64,000 bases of DNA. Origin: a virus. The notes beneath the pieces were generated by a model. The model was given only the letters and a program-made list of their open reading frames with translations, was not told the DNA's origin and searched no databases. Position numbers and translations under genes: made by a program. Every line of letters starts with the position of its first letter. Within the stretch, counting starts at the first letter, position 1. Where the stretch lies: the IMG/VR virus record IMGVR_UViG_3300021356_000010, positions 1 to 64,000 of that record. One strand, 5' to 3'. This document shows, in pieces, positions 53,341 to 59,157 of this stretch.

Positions 53341-53665
53341 AACCTTCAATGGAAGAGGTTTCTTCGATCGACGCTTCGATGTAGTCGTCGTAGATCTCGT
53401 CGAATTCTTTACCTTCGCTTTCGCTGTTGAGGTAGTCTTCGATGTACGCTGCTTTGATTGCGTACCAGTCGTTAGTTTCGCTTGATTCTTCTTTAATGCT
53501 GTCTGTGTCTTTGATTTTAGTGAGGATGATTTGGTTGCCTTTGATACTCCACGCGAGTTCGTCCCCTTCTTTCCAGTCGAGATTTTGGAGGATGTAGTGC
53601 GGGATCTCGATGTAGAGGTCTTGCGTGTCATTATACTGTTGAACTTTAGTCTGAAATGTGTCCAT
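53327..53665 (-). CDS. AbrB/SpoVT-like transcription regulator
   Basis: The first 50 residues (IEIPHYILQNLDWKEGDELA, then WSIKGNQIILTKI) match the AbrB/MazE swapped-hairpin DNA-binding domain: I-P-x-x-I-L-x-x-L-x-W-x-x-G-D-x-L. The 112-aa product continues with a very acidic tail. In phages such proteins can control promoters; in toxin-antitoxin loci they serve as antitoxins, but no toxin partner is recognised next to it. ATG 53665 is preferred over the TTG at 53671. It overlaps the metalloprotease-like gene by 20 nt. Confidence 0.72.
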   Translation of the reverse strand: MDTFQTKVQQYNDTQDLYIEIPHYILQNLDWKEGDELAWSIKGNQIILTKIKDTDSIKEESSETNDWYAIKAAYIEDYLNSESEGKEFDEIYDDYIEASIEETSSIEGYELP

Positions 53666-54323
53666 TTTCAATCAACCACTTACGAGTGAGAGGAGTCGGT
53701 TCATAATCTGACCACATTGTGCCCGCAGCACAACTCTGAAGTGCTTTCATGGTCATGCCTTCAGTCTTTCCTGCCCATGATGCCTCTGCTTCCCAGGGTA
53801 CTGCGGAAGCAGGATATGTACGCTCTGCCATCACACGCCATACTGGTGGTACGCTCTCTTCAGGCATAATAATAGCAATCATCTTATTATTGATGCTACC
53901 CGCCATACAATCCTGTGCAGCGTGCCATCCTTCATGACGTACAACACTCATCAATACATGTGGGCGATACATGTATCTCTTGTTGAGATAAAAATGATTG
54001 CTCACTGTATGATATACACCACGATGACCAATAGGGAAATACTTGTCATCAGCAAGATATACATTGACACCAATGTTCTTGAAAGCAACCATGATTAAGT
54101 CAAACTCATCTTTGACTACACCCCAATCAGCATCAGGATATGCATTCATGAGATCCATTGATGAGTTGATTCGATCAACACCATCTGTACATTCTTTCAA
54201 TAGCATACAACCCATGGCATCCATGGTCTTGTATCCCTTGGTGATCTTATCCTCATTAGCAAGTGCTAGACCTGCTGATCCTAGACTAATTGCTGTCAGG
54301 ACTGATAGAATTGCTGCTTTCAT
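53646..54323 (-). CDS. Exported protein with HExxH motif, conserved in cyanophages
   Basis: The N-terminus (MKAAILSVLTAISLGSAGLA, then LANEDK) is a clear Sec signal peptide. The mature part contains SVVRHEGWHAAQDCM, giving H-E-x-x-H as in zinc metallopeptidases, and a later acidic stretch PWEAEASWAGKTEGM whose Glu could be the third ligand as in gluzincins. Several Cys residues would suit a periplasmic location. I recall this 225-aa protein as a conserved cyanophage hypothetical. Protease activity is inferred. A role in modifying the envelope, lysis or superinfection exclusion is possible. Confidence 0.72.
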   Translation of the reverse strand: MKAAILSVLTAISLGSAGLALANEDKITKGYKTMDAMGCMLLKECTDGVDRINSSMDLMNAYPDADWGVVKDEFDLIMVAFKNIGVNVYLADDKYFPIGHRGVYHTVSNHFYLNKRYMYRPHVLMSVVRHEGWHAAQDCMAGSINNKMIAIIMPEESVPPVWRVMAERTYPASAVPWEAEASWAGKTEGMTMKALQSCAAGTMWSDYEPTPLTRKWLIENGHISD

Positions 54324-54408
54324 GTTTAATTTGTGTCAAAAGGTCATCTGCTAACTTGTCCTCACCCTTGTTACATGCTTCCATGTATCGTATGATGAGG
54401 TCACGCAT
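54286..54408 (-). CDS. Small hypothetical protein, 40 aa
   Basis: ATG 54408 lies 4 nt after the stop of the 83-aa gene and gives MRDLIIRYMEACNKGEDKLA followed by DDLLTQIKHESSN. The helix-turn-helix-like pattern is typical of tiny phage proteins. The last 38 nt overlap the signal peptide of the metalloprotease-like gene. Spacing supports it, length does not. Confidence 0.5.
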   Translation of the reverse strand: MRDLIIRYMEACNKGEDKLADDLLTQIKHESSNSISPDSN

Positions 54409-54412
54409 CTCA

Positions 54413-54664
54413 TCACTGATCGGATGATCGTTCGTAGAAGAGTTCTTGGAGTTCATGCTCATTGAAAAAGAATGTTGGTTCGTTTTCTAGTTGATTGGGG
54501 TCCATCCACTCATAGAACTCATCAGCGAGCGCCATGGCACTGTCAATATCATCATTAGACATGTGATGACGGAAACGATCTACGATGTAATCATAGATTG
54601 AATCACGTTGCTCAGACAAACGCTCAGTGATGGCAGTGTCGTCAGTGTAGTTGAAGGAGTTCAT
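54413..54664 (-). CDS. Small acidic protein, 83 aa
   Basis: The product begins MNSFNYTDDTAITERLSEQR and is helical and acidic, with FYEWMDPNQLENEPTFFFNE. It overlaps the 82-aa gene by an ATGA junction. No family recognised; likely an early accessory gene. Confidence 0.65.
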   Translation of the reverse strand: MNSFNYTDDTAITERLSEQRDSIYDYIVDRFRHHMSNDDIDSAMALADEFYEWMDPNQLENEPTFFFNEHELQELFYERSSDQ

Positions 54665-54909
54665 AGTTTGTTGGCGAACAAGATGTTTTGCATGTGATCG
54701 TACTGGATGAATTCTACATCATCAGGGAGCAGAGAGACAGCAGCAGCGGCGAAATCGTTAGGAAACTTCTTGAATAAGCGCCAGAACTTCTGCACACCAT
54801 CATAATCTAGATCTTCATGCGGAAGCACACGGATCTCCCACTTGCCACGAGTGTATCTGTTAGGATATGGGTTGATAAACTCGCGGATGTGATCTTGTAA
54901 CAGATTCAT
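54661..54909 (-). CDS. Small hypothetical protein, 82 aa
   Basis: The product begins MNLLQDHIREFINPYPNRYT and contains EDLDYDGVQKFWRLFKKFPN. Mixed helix and strand, no known motif. It is joined by 4-nt overlaps to genes on both sides, so it belongs to the operon started by the promoter at 55156-55184. Confidence 0.65.
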   Translation of the reverse strand: MNLLQDHIREFINPYPNRYTRGKWEIRVLPHEDLDYDGVQKFWRLFKKFPNDFAAAAVSLLPDDVEFIQYDHMQNILFANKL

Positions 54910-55133
54910 TTGACAAATACCTCACTGTTTTGTTCGATAGTAAGCTGCTGTGCTTGCTTCAAATAATAGCACATGTGTGCTACATACTCAACATCTTCTT
55001 CACAGGGATCAAAATCATAGGCGGCATCCCAATCAACAGTGCCATCAGTATTAACTGGCGCACCATAGAGATCATCACCATCGATTGCGTAAGCATTGCC
55101 ATCAGCGACGAGATAGAACTGAGGAGCAGACAT
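54906..55133 (-). CDS. Small acidic phage protein, 75 aa
   Basis: The product begins MSAPQFYLVADGNAYAIDGD and contains NTDGTVDWDAAYDFDPCEED. The pattern of a short beta-sheet followed by an acidic loop occurs in small phage proteins of unknown role. It is the first gene after a good sigma70-like promoter and starts the 55.1-51.4 kb accessory operon. Confidence 0.68.
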   Translation of the reverse strand: MSAPQFYLVADGNAYAIDGDDLYGAPVNTDGTVDWDAAYDFDPCEEDVEYVAHMCYYLKQAQQLTIEQNSEVFVK

Positions 55134-55155
55134 TAGAGGAAAAGCGTGGATTGAT

Positions 55156-55184
55156 AGTATAATATGTATGGGTCAGAGTGTCAA
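55156..55184 (-). promoter_or_regulatory. Sigma70-like promoter TTGACA-17-TATACT
   Basis: On the minus strand TTGACA (55179-55184) and TATACT (55156-55161) are separated by 17 nt, upstream of ATG 55133. The -35 box contains the TGA stop of the 149-aa gene (GCT TGA CA). It likely drives the small-gene operon by host polymerase. Confidence 0.75.
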
Positions 55185-55630
55185 GCGGTGTAGTATGCAT
55201 TCTTGTAGAGATAACCGCCAGACCAGTCACACTTCTCCAGAACAAACTCACGCTCAGTGATGATACGAAGATCGAAACGTGGTTCTTTCACAGGTGCTTT
55301 GAATGATGCTGCCTTGTGCAATTCACCAGTCTTGATGTTGATGAAGGCATGAACACTACGAGAACCACTCTCAGTCTCCATGATCACTTTGTGATACTTG
55401 CGACCAGTCTCATAATAGAACTTGTACATGCGCTCACCACTCTTGATCTCAGCGAGACGCTTTGCTTTGTACTCAGGATCGTTCTTGCTGAAGAAATTAG
55501 CACGGCGGATGCTATCTTCAATGAAGTCCTGCATCAGTGCCTCACACAGCATCTCAGTCCAGAGGAGAACGTTCTCTTGGATACGCTCGCGAGCGTCAGC
55601 GGTGGCAGCGAATTCAGCGAAAGTGGTCAT
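55181..55630 (-). CDS. Conserved phage protein, 149 aa
   Basis: The product begins TTFAEFAATADARERIQENV and contains GRKYHKVIMETESGSRSVHA followed by FINIKTGELHKAASFKAP. The latter (H-A-F-I/V-x-x-K-T-G-x-x-x-K-x-A-S-x-x-A-P) is a conserved motif of uncharacterised phage proteins. It has a TATACT-containing leader similar to the next gene upstream. Confidence 0.78.
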   Translation of the reverse strand: MTTFAEFAATADARERIQENVLLWTEMLCEALMQDFIEDSIRRANFFSKNDPEYKAKRLAEIKSGERMYKFYYETGRKYHKVIMETESGSRSVHAFINIKTGELHKAASFKAPVKEPRFDLRIITEREFVLEKCDWSGGYLYKNAYYTA

Positions 55631-55640
55631 GGTCTCTTGC

Positions 55641-55660
55641 GTTGATGAACTTAGTATAGG
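55641..55660 (-). repeat. Leader repeat with CCTATACTA, copy 1
   Basis: The 20-nt minus-strand block reads CCTATACTAAGTTCATCAAC and precedes ATG 55630. A near copy lies before ATG 55914. It includes the -10-like TATACT. Confidence 0.55.
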
Positions 55661-55665
55661 GTAGA

Positions 55666-55914
55666 TCAGGCGTTGCGGATGTCACCTTGGACCACTACGT
55701 CAGCTGGCACACGAGAGACAGTATAGCGCGTGATCTGCTGGGAAAATGGACGCCATGCATCCACAGTCTCATTCACAATACGATTGTGCTGACGATCCAT
55801 GCCCTTAGCAGTGGTGCAGCGACCTGCCTTACGGAAGTAGATGATGGGTTGAACAGAGTCCTTGGTGTCGATCTCAACCTTGTAGAAGCAGTGCTTGACG
55901 ACTTGAACGGTCAT
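55666..55914 (-). CDS. Small hypothetical protein, 82 aa
   Basis: The product begins MTVQVVKHCFYKVEIDTKDS and includes FRKAGRCTTAKGMDRQHNRI, a basic beta-rich protein. It has its own promoter-like leader (CCTATACTA block). No family recognised. It ends 35 nt before the next gene of the strand. Confidence 0.65.
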   Translation of the reverse strand: MTVQVVKHCFYKVEIDTKDSVQPIIYFRKAGRCTTAKGMDRQHNRIVNETVDAWRPFSQQITRYTVSRVPADVVVQGDIRNA

Positions 55915-55928
55915 GAGTGGTGTCCCTT

Positions 55929-55948
55929 GCTGATGAACATAGTATAGG
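55929..55948 (-). repeat. Leader repeat with CCTATACTA, copy 2
   Basis: The minus-strand block CCTATACTATGTTCATCAGC precedes ATG 55914 and differs from copy 1 at two positions. Further downstream both leaders share CAAG(A/G)GACACC-like sequence. A duplicated early promoter/leader is likely. Confidence 0.55.
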
Positions 55949-55950
55949 GC

Positions 55951-56079
55951 TCAGTCGATCAGTTCCAATGCCTCCTGTGACAGTTCTTCCATTGGCATGT
56001 CCTTGTCGATCTCGATCATGTCATACTCTTCTTCAATCTGCTCCAGGAGCCAGCGGTCGAGCATCACTTCTTCAATCAT
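55951..56079 (-). CDS. Small acidic protein, 42 aa
   Basis: ATG 56079 gives MIEEVMLDRWLLEQIEEEYD and continues as a strongly acidic helix ending ELSQEALELID. It overlaps the end of the 81-aa gene by 8 nt. The longer frame from 56199 is a shadow of that gene. Function unknown; DNA mimicry would be speculation. Confidence 0.6.
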   Translation of the reverse strand: MIEEVMLDRWLLEQIEEEYDMIEIDKDMPMEELSQEALELID

Positions 56080-56317
56080 TGTTCTTCTTAGCGTTGATTT
56101 TTTCGTAGTTAAGGTTGCCATTGTATGTGTCATTGAACTTGACACACATTTCTTTGAGTGCGTTATCTTGTTTGGGCACTGGTTTGTGACCAACAGCACG
56201 CATTTGTCTCCACGTCTTTACTTTAGCATGAGGACGTTGAGCATAATAAAATGGTTCTAGTGCAGCATACTCTGCAACTGTGAGAGTATGGCGTGGTGGT
56301 AAAGAACCTTGTGTCAT
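56072..56317 (-). CDS. Small basic protein, 81 aa
   Basis: The product begins MTQGSLPPRHTLTVAEYAAL and contains KVKTWRQMRAVGHKPVPKQD. It is Lys/Arg-rich and has no recognised domain. Start overlaps the stop of the 60-aa gene as ATGA. Part of a four-gene run of overlapping small genes. Confidence 0.62.
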   Translation of the reverse strand: MTQGSLPPRHTLTVAEYAALEPFYYAQRPHAKVKTWRQMRAVGHKPVPKQDNALKEMCVKFNDTYNGNLNYEKINAKKNND

Positions 56318-56496
56318 AAGTGAGTGTTTTCCATAAGGAGCATTTCATCGACAGTCATCTCAAGCTCTGCTGCCTTTAGTTCAAGATGATCACAGCATGT
56401 GTCATCATCGTGGAGATCAATCTCTTCCATATCTACAAACGCAGTGAGTTTGCCGAAGAGAAAATCAATGAAATCAGTGTCGTCTTTAGAAAACAT
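56314..56496 (-). CDS. Small acidic protein, 60 aa
   Basis: ATG 56496 gives MFSKDDTDFIDFLFGKLTAF and then an acidic segment with DLHDDDTCCDHLELKAAELE. The start overlaps the 53-aa gene by 11 nt, and the stop couples to the 81-aa gene. The longer frame from 56682 is rejected as overlap with the 53-aa gene. Confidence 0.62.
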   Translation of the reverse strand: MFSKDDTDFIDFLFGKLTAFVDMEEIDLHDDDTCCDHLELKAAELEMTVDEMLLMENTHL

Positions 56497-56647
56497 TGGT
56501 CCAGCGTTCGTGTTGTACTTTGGTGATCTGTCCTGCATGTAGCATGTTATCACACACATTGCAGAAGATTTGGAACTTCTCCTCTCGGGAGAAGTTATGT
56601 TGAGCAGCAGTCTCTGCGATAACCTTGGTGACTTGTGCTTTGAGCAT
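56486..56647 (-). CDS. Small Cys-containing protein, 53 aa
   Basis: ATG 56647 gives MLKAQVTKVIAETAAQHNFS followed by REEKFQIFCNVCDNMLHAGQ, with one CxxC pair, ending ERWTNVF. A palindromic leader (ATTAC-AAA-GTAAT) stands just upstream and is shared with the gene at 57150. Not recognised as a family. Confidence 0.68.
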   Translation of the reverse strand: MLKAQVTKVIAETAAQHNFSREEKFQIFCNVCDNMLHAGQITKVQHERWTNVF

Positions 56648-56673
56648 GGTGTCTCTCGATTACTTTGTAATTC
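56648..56673 (-). repeat. Palindromic leader repeat, copy A
   Basis: Minus-strand ATTACAAAGTAATCGAGAG followed by ACACC lies immediately before ATG 56647 and repeats a 24-nt block found before ATG 57150. It includes the inverted repeat ATTAC-AAA-GTAAT and is preceded by TAGAAT. Promoter, operator or RNA leader. Confidence 0.6.
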
Positions 56674-56867
56674 TACCAGCACTCGGTAGGGTCAGGTGGG
56701 TCAGGCAGACAGTTCTGCAAGTGGTTGTAGATGGCACTGTCATCAACACCATTCAGGTAAGCATGGTGTTTGCTGATGCCAAGAGAGCACCCCATCATCA
56801 CATCCATCAGGAATCGGATCTGAGAGGGAGTCAGGGGTACGTTAGCAGTCTCCATGGAGATCTCCAT
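56673..56867 (-). CDS. Small hypothetical protein, 64 aa
   Basis: The product begins MEISMETANVPLTPSQIRFL followed by MDVMMGCSLGISKHHAYLNG. It may start at the second Met (ATG 56855). Helix-rich with several His and Cys residues. No family recognised. It ends at the palindromic leader of the next gene. Confidence 0.62.
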   Translation of the reverse strand: MEISMETANVPLTPSQIRFLMDVMMGCSLGISKHHAYLNGVDDSAIYNHLQNCLPDPPDPTECW

Positions 56868-56913
56868 AGGTAAAAGGGGATAGAGGGGCGTTAGAGGCGC
56901 TTCTAGACGCCTC

Positions 56914-57150
56914 TCAGCAGGCGAGAGGAGAATAGTCGCTGCCCTGATACTCTTCAGTGTTGATGGCAGTCACTACAGCACCGTTGGCAATGTAGTTCTC
57001 AACCTCATAGCGCATCTCAGACTTGACCTTGGTAGCGAAGAAAGTCATCTCAGACTCAGAACCAGGATGCCAAACGACTTTCTTAACGAAACGCTTGCCA
57101 GTGCCAACGGGATAGTAGTCGATCTTGGTGGCGGAGGTGAAGAGTTGCAT
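56914..57150 (-). CDS. Small hypothetical protein, 78 aa
   Basis: The product begins MQLFTSATKIDYYPVGTGKR and includes FATKVKSEMRYEVENYIANG. It looks like a small mixed alpha/beta protein. Its leader is copy B of the GATTAC-AAA-GTAATC element. It follows the methyltransferase gene by 36 nt. No function is known. Confidence 0.65.
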   Translation of the reverse strand: MQLFTSATKIDYYPVGTGKRFVKKVVWHPGSESEMTFFATKVKSEMRYEVENYIANGAVVTAINTEEYQGSDYSPLAC

Positions 57151-57151
57151 T

Positions 57152-57176
57152 GGTGTCTCTCGATTACTTTGTAATC
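57152..57176 (-). repeat. Palindromic leader repeat, copy B
   Basis: The perfect palindrome GATTACAAAGTAATC (57162-57176) is followed by GAGAGACACC and ATG 57150, repeating copy A with no mismatch over 24 nt. It is preceded by TATGAT. Confidence 0.6.
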
Positions 57177-57186
57177 ATACAAGGCA

Positions 57187-57969
57187 TCAGGGGAAGAATG
57201 GGTGCAGAGTGGGCGCTTTGACAGGTGGCACAGCAGCGCGGATCCTGTCCGCAGCGATCTGATAATACTCCGCATCGGACTCCATGCCAATGAAATGACG
57301 ACCCAGTGCCACCGCAGCAACACCAGTAGAACCAGATCCCATACAGTTGTCCAGCACAGTGTCACCCTCATTAGAGTATGTTTTGATCAACCACTCCATC
57401 AGTGGCACAGGTTTCTGCGTGGGATGCACCTGTTGTTGAGCACTAAAGTCGCGTGAGATGTTGAGAATAGACTTAGGATACCGTGTTCCCTTGTTCTCAA
57501 ACTCTTTACGTGGTTTCATACCATATCCATGGTCATTCTTACGTCCCACATATCCTTCAGGGTTCTTACTCTTGCGAGCATATGGTTCTCCTACCTCCAT
57601 CTGTGGATTATATACTCCGCCTGGTTTCTTAGAGAACAACAATACATTCTCATGTGTCTTCATTGGTCTATACTTTGCAAGACCAGGAGATCCACACTTA
57701 TTCTTGTTCCACACCAATTCATATTTGAACCACTTGATCTTAGAACAGATCAACTGTGCAGAGAATGGTTGTGATCCAAACAGACACATCATGCCCTTGG
57801 GTTTAATGATGCGACCATATTGTTCCCACACGGCATCAAAATCCAATACTTCATCCCATTTGATGCTGGTGGTGCCGTATGGTGGGTCACAGCAAATAAA
57901 ATCGACTGATTCGTCTGGAATCTCACGCATGAGTTCCAGGCAGTCACCTAGTTGTAGATCAAAGGGCAT
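57187..57969 (-). CDS. Beta-class DNA methyltransferase (N6-adenine or N4-cytosine)
   Basis: From ATG 57969 the 260-aa protein begins MPFDLQLGDCLELMREIPDE and has the catalytic motif IV DPPY at residues 28-31. The SAM-binding motif I follows only near the C-terminus (VLDNCMGSGSTGVAA), preceded by HPTQKPVPLMEWLI. The order IV then I is that of beta-class amino-methyltransferases (PF01555). The modified base and recognition site cannot be read. It overlaps the 200-aa nuclease-like gene by 11 nt, so both are likely made together as a restriction-modification-like pair or for self-protection. ATG 57981 and GTG 57987 are alternative starts. Confidence 0.9.
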   Translation of the reverse strand: MPFDLQLGDCLELMREIPDESVDFICCDPPYGTTSIKWDEVLDFDAVWEQYGRIIKPKGMMCLFGSQPFSAQLICSKIKWFKYELVWNKNKCGSPGLAKYRPMKTHENVLLFSKKPGGVYNPQMEVGEPYARKSKNPEGYVGRKNDHGYGMKPRKEFENKGTRYPKSILNISRDFSAQQQVHPTQKPVPLMEWLIKTYSNEGDTVLDNCMGSGSTGVAAVALGRHFIGMESDAEYYQIAADRIRAAVPPVKAPTLHPFFP

Positions 57970-58561
57970 CGAAACCGTCATGAGCACTAATCTTTTTACG
58001 AACAGAATCTTTGTAGCATCCTACCAGAAAATCATACGCTTCGCTGTAGGTGCGTTGTACAGGGTTGGTGTTGTCCTTCCACTTGATCTGGAAGGGCAAG
58101 TTGTTACCATTGGCAGTGAGTTTGCTGAGAGACTTGAGTGAGGTGAGATGAACCTCATTGTTTGTCTTGTTCAGGGAGAGGATATAATAGTCACGATGAT
58201 TCTCCTTCCTGCCGTAGATAGACAGGGCATCTTGAAACTTCTTCCATGATGACACATTCAACTTGTCCTCAGGCAGATCAGTCAGAGCATACAGAATTGC
58301 TGCTTTAGAAGAGAAGTTGTCAGCAGCACTGCCATACTTGGATGACTTGATGTTGAAATAGTATCCAAAGATCTTAACATCCCACCAGCAACGCGGAGGT
58401 GGTTTGATAATGTTCTCCTCACCATACTTCTCAATCAACAGATCAATGATAGTATCCTCATCATCAATACTATTCACACGACCGTCTTCATGACTCTCAC
58501 TGACAGCGATAGCAATGCTGTTGAGATACTGAAGGACTTCAAGCAGTTTGGCAGGGAACAT
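57959..58561 (-). CDS. Nuclease-like partner of the methyltransferase, 200 aa
   Basis: ATG 58561 gives a 200-aa product. Its centre reads PPPRCWWDVKIFGYYFNIKS followed by SKYGSAADNFSSKAAIL. D61 and N70-x-K72 fall in the spacing of a PD-(D/E)xK core, with Asn in place of the acidic residue. The layout (helix, D-strand-strand-xK, then SSK helix, and a LPFQIKW end) resembles type II restriction endonucleases as I know them, but no named family can be given. Gene order, with an 11-nt overlap into the methyltransferase, supports an R-M-like role. It has its own promoter at 58584-58612. Alternatively an orphan protein of unknown role. Confidence 0.6.
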   Translation of the reverse strand: MFPAKLLEVLQYLNSIAIAVSESHEDGRVNSIDDEDTIIDLLIEKYGEENIIKPPPRCWWDVKIFGYYFNIKSSKYGSAADNFSSKAAILYALTDLPEDKLNVSSWKKFQDALSIYGRKENHRDYYILSLNKTNNEVHLTSLKSLSKLTANGNNLPFQIKWKDNTNPVQRTYSEAYDFLVGCYKDSVRKKISAHDGFDAL

Positions 58562-58583
58562 GGTGCGTTGCTTTGATACAGAT

Positions 58584-58612
58584 AGTATGGCATAAAAAAG
58601 GGGCACCGTCAA
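58584..58612 (-). promoter_or_regulatory. Sigma70-like promoter TTGACG-17-CATACT, -35 in terminator loop
   Basis: TTGACG (58607-58612) is exactly the 6-nt loop of the terminator hairpin at 58600-58619. CATACT (58584-58589) follows after 17 nt. It reads into the nuclease-like/methyltransferase pair. Confidence 0.7.
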
Positions 58613-58619
58613 GTGCCCC
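58594..58619 (-). terminator. Rho-independent terminator after the 52-aa gene
   Basis: On the minus strand GGGGCAC and GTGCCCC form a perfect 7-bp stem with loop TTGACG, followed by six T residues. It ends the transcript of the 59.6-58.6 kb gene group. Confidence 0.88.
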
Positions 58620-58629
58620 AACCAGTTGC

Positions 58630-58788
58630 TCAGTTGTCCCCATAGATGGGGATGATGTCAGTGCGACAGTGCTGCGTTTTGCTTATGTGCTGCTCCCACA
58701 GAGCGGCATCGTCCAAATTGTAAAAGATCGCTTCTTGGCGGCTCTTGCCCTTTTTCTTTGACTTCATCCAGACAACTGCGTACTTCAT
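58630..58788 (-). CDS. Conserved small basic phage protein, 52 aa
   Basis: ATG 58788 gives MKYAVVWMKSKKKGKSRQEA followed by IFYNLDDAALWEQHI. I recall similar cyanophage proteins (K-Y-A-V-V ... KKGK-x-R-Q-E-A-x-F-x-x-L-x-D-A-x-x-W-E). It is the last gene before the terminator. Of its 159 nt, 131 are also covered in another frame by the C-terminus of the 103-aa gene. Confidence 0.72.
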   Translation of the reverse strand: MKYAVVWMKSKKKGKSRQEAIFYNLDDAALWEQHISKTQHCRTDIIPIYGDN

Positions 58789-58969
58789 TCCAATACTGGG
58801 GATAAACAATAATGTTAGCATAGTGACGACCCCACCGTGAGTTTGCACTCGTGGGAAGTGGGATGTCTTTGAAGCAAATACTAATGTAGTATTCACTTAT
58901 GAAAGAGATGTAACCACATGTGCCATGATAACACACTGGTTGGAGCAATTCAAAATCAGTCTGCTTCAT
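58658..58969 (-). CDS. Conserved phage protein with overlapping C-terminal tail, 103 aa
   Basis: ATG 58969 gives MKQTDFELLQPVCYHGTCGY then ISFISEYYISICFKDIPLPT. This Cys/aromatic pattern (Q-P-x-C-Y-H-G-x-x-G-Y-I-S-F) is familiar from cyanophages. The core appears to end near IIVYPQYWNEV; the remaining 40 residues (CLDEVKEKGQEPPRSD ...) lie opposite the 52-aa gene in another frame and look less folded. It overlaps the coiled-coil gene by 14 nt. Confidence 0.68.
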   Translation of the reverse strand: MKQTDFELLQPVCYHGTCGYISFISEYYISICFKDIPLPTSANSRWGRHYANIIVYPQYWNEVRSCLDEVKEKGQEPPRSDLLQFGRCRSVGAAHKQNAALSH

Positions 58970-59153
58970 CGAACAACTTCCGATCCTTATTCTCTGGTTT
59001 AGGGAGACGGAACATCTCCTTAAGATCATTTAGGTCATTTAATTGACGCTGCAAATTGTCAATCTGTGCCTGCAAGATCTGGAAGTTGTGATCGTTGTTG
59101 TTCTGCATCATCAGAACATTGTCCATTGCCTTCTTAAAGTCTTCTTCAGTCAT
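58956..59153 (-). CDS. Small coiled-coil protein, 65 aa
   Basis: ATG 59153 starts 4 nt after the previous stop and gives MTEEDFKKAMDNVLMMQNNN followed by the heptad helix FQILQAQIDNLQRQLNDLND. An upstream ATG at 59183 is possible. A clear coiled coil, probably an oligomeric small accessory protein. Function unknown. Confidence 0.7.
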   Translation of the reverse strand: MTEEDFKKAMDNVLMMQNNNDHNFQILQAQIDNLQRQLNDLNDLKEMFRLPKPENKDRKLFDEAD

Positions 59154-59157
59154 TGTA

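Noticed and set aside
53341-53631. Ser/Thr/Lys-rich N-terminal extension of the 55-aa protein
   Set aside because: It is the shifted frame of the acidic AbrB-like gene; only the part from ATG 53340 looks like a real protein.
57045-57371. 108-aa frame overlapping the methyltransferase end and the 78-aa gene
   Set aside because: It covers parts of two well supported genes in another phase and has low-quality composition.
57458-58141. 227-aa plus-strand frame opposite the methyltransferase and nuclease-like genes
   Set aside because: Antisense shadow; no ribosome site and the opposite strand has clear enzyme motifs.
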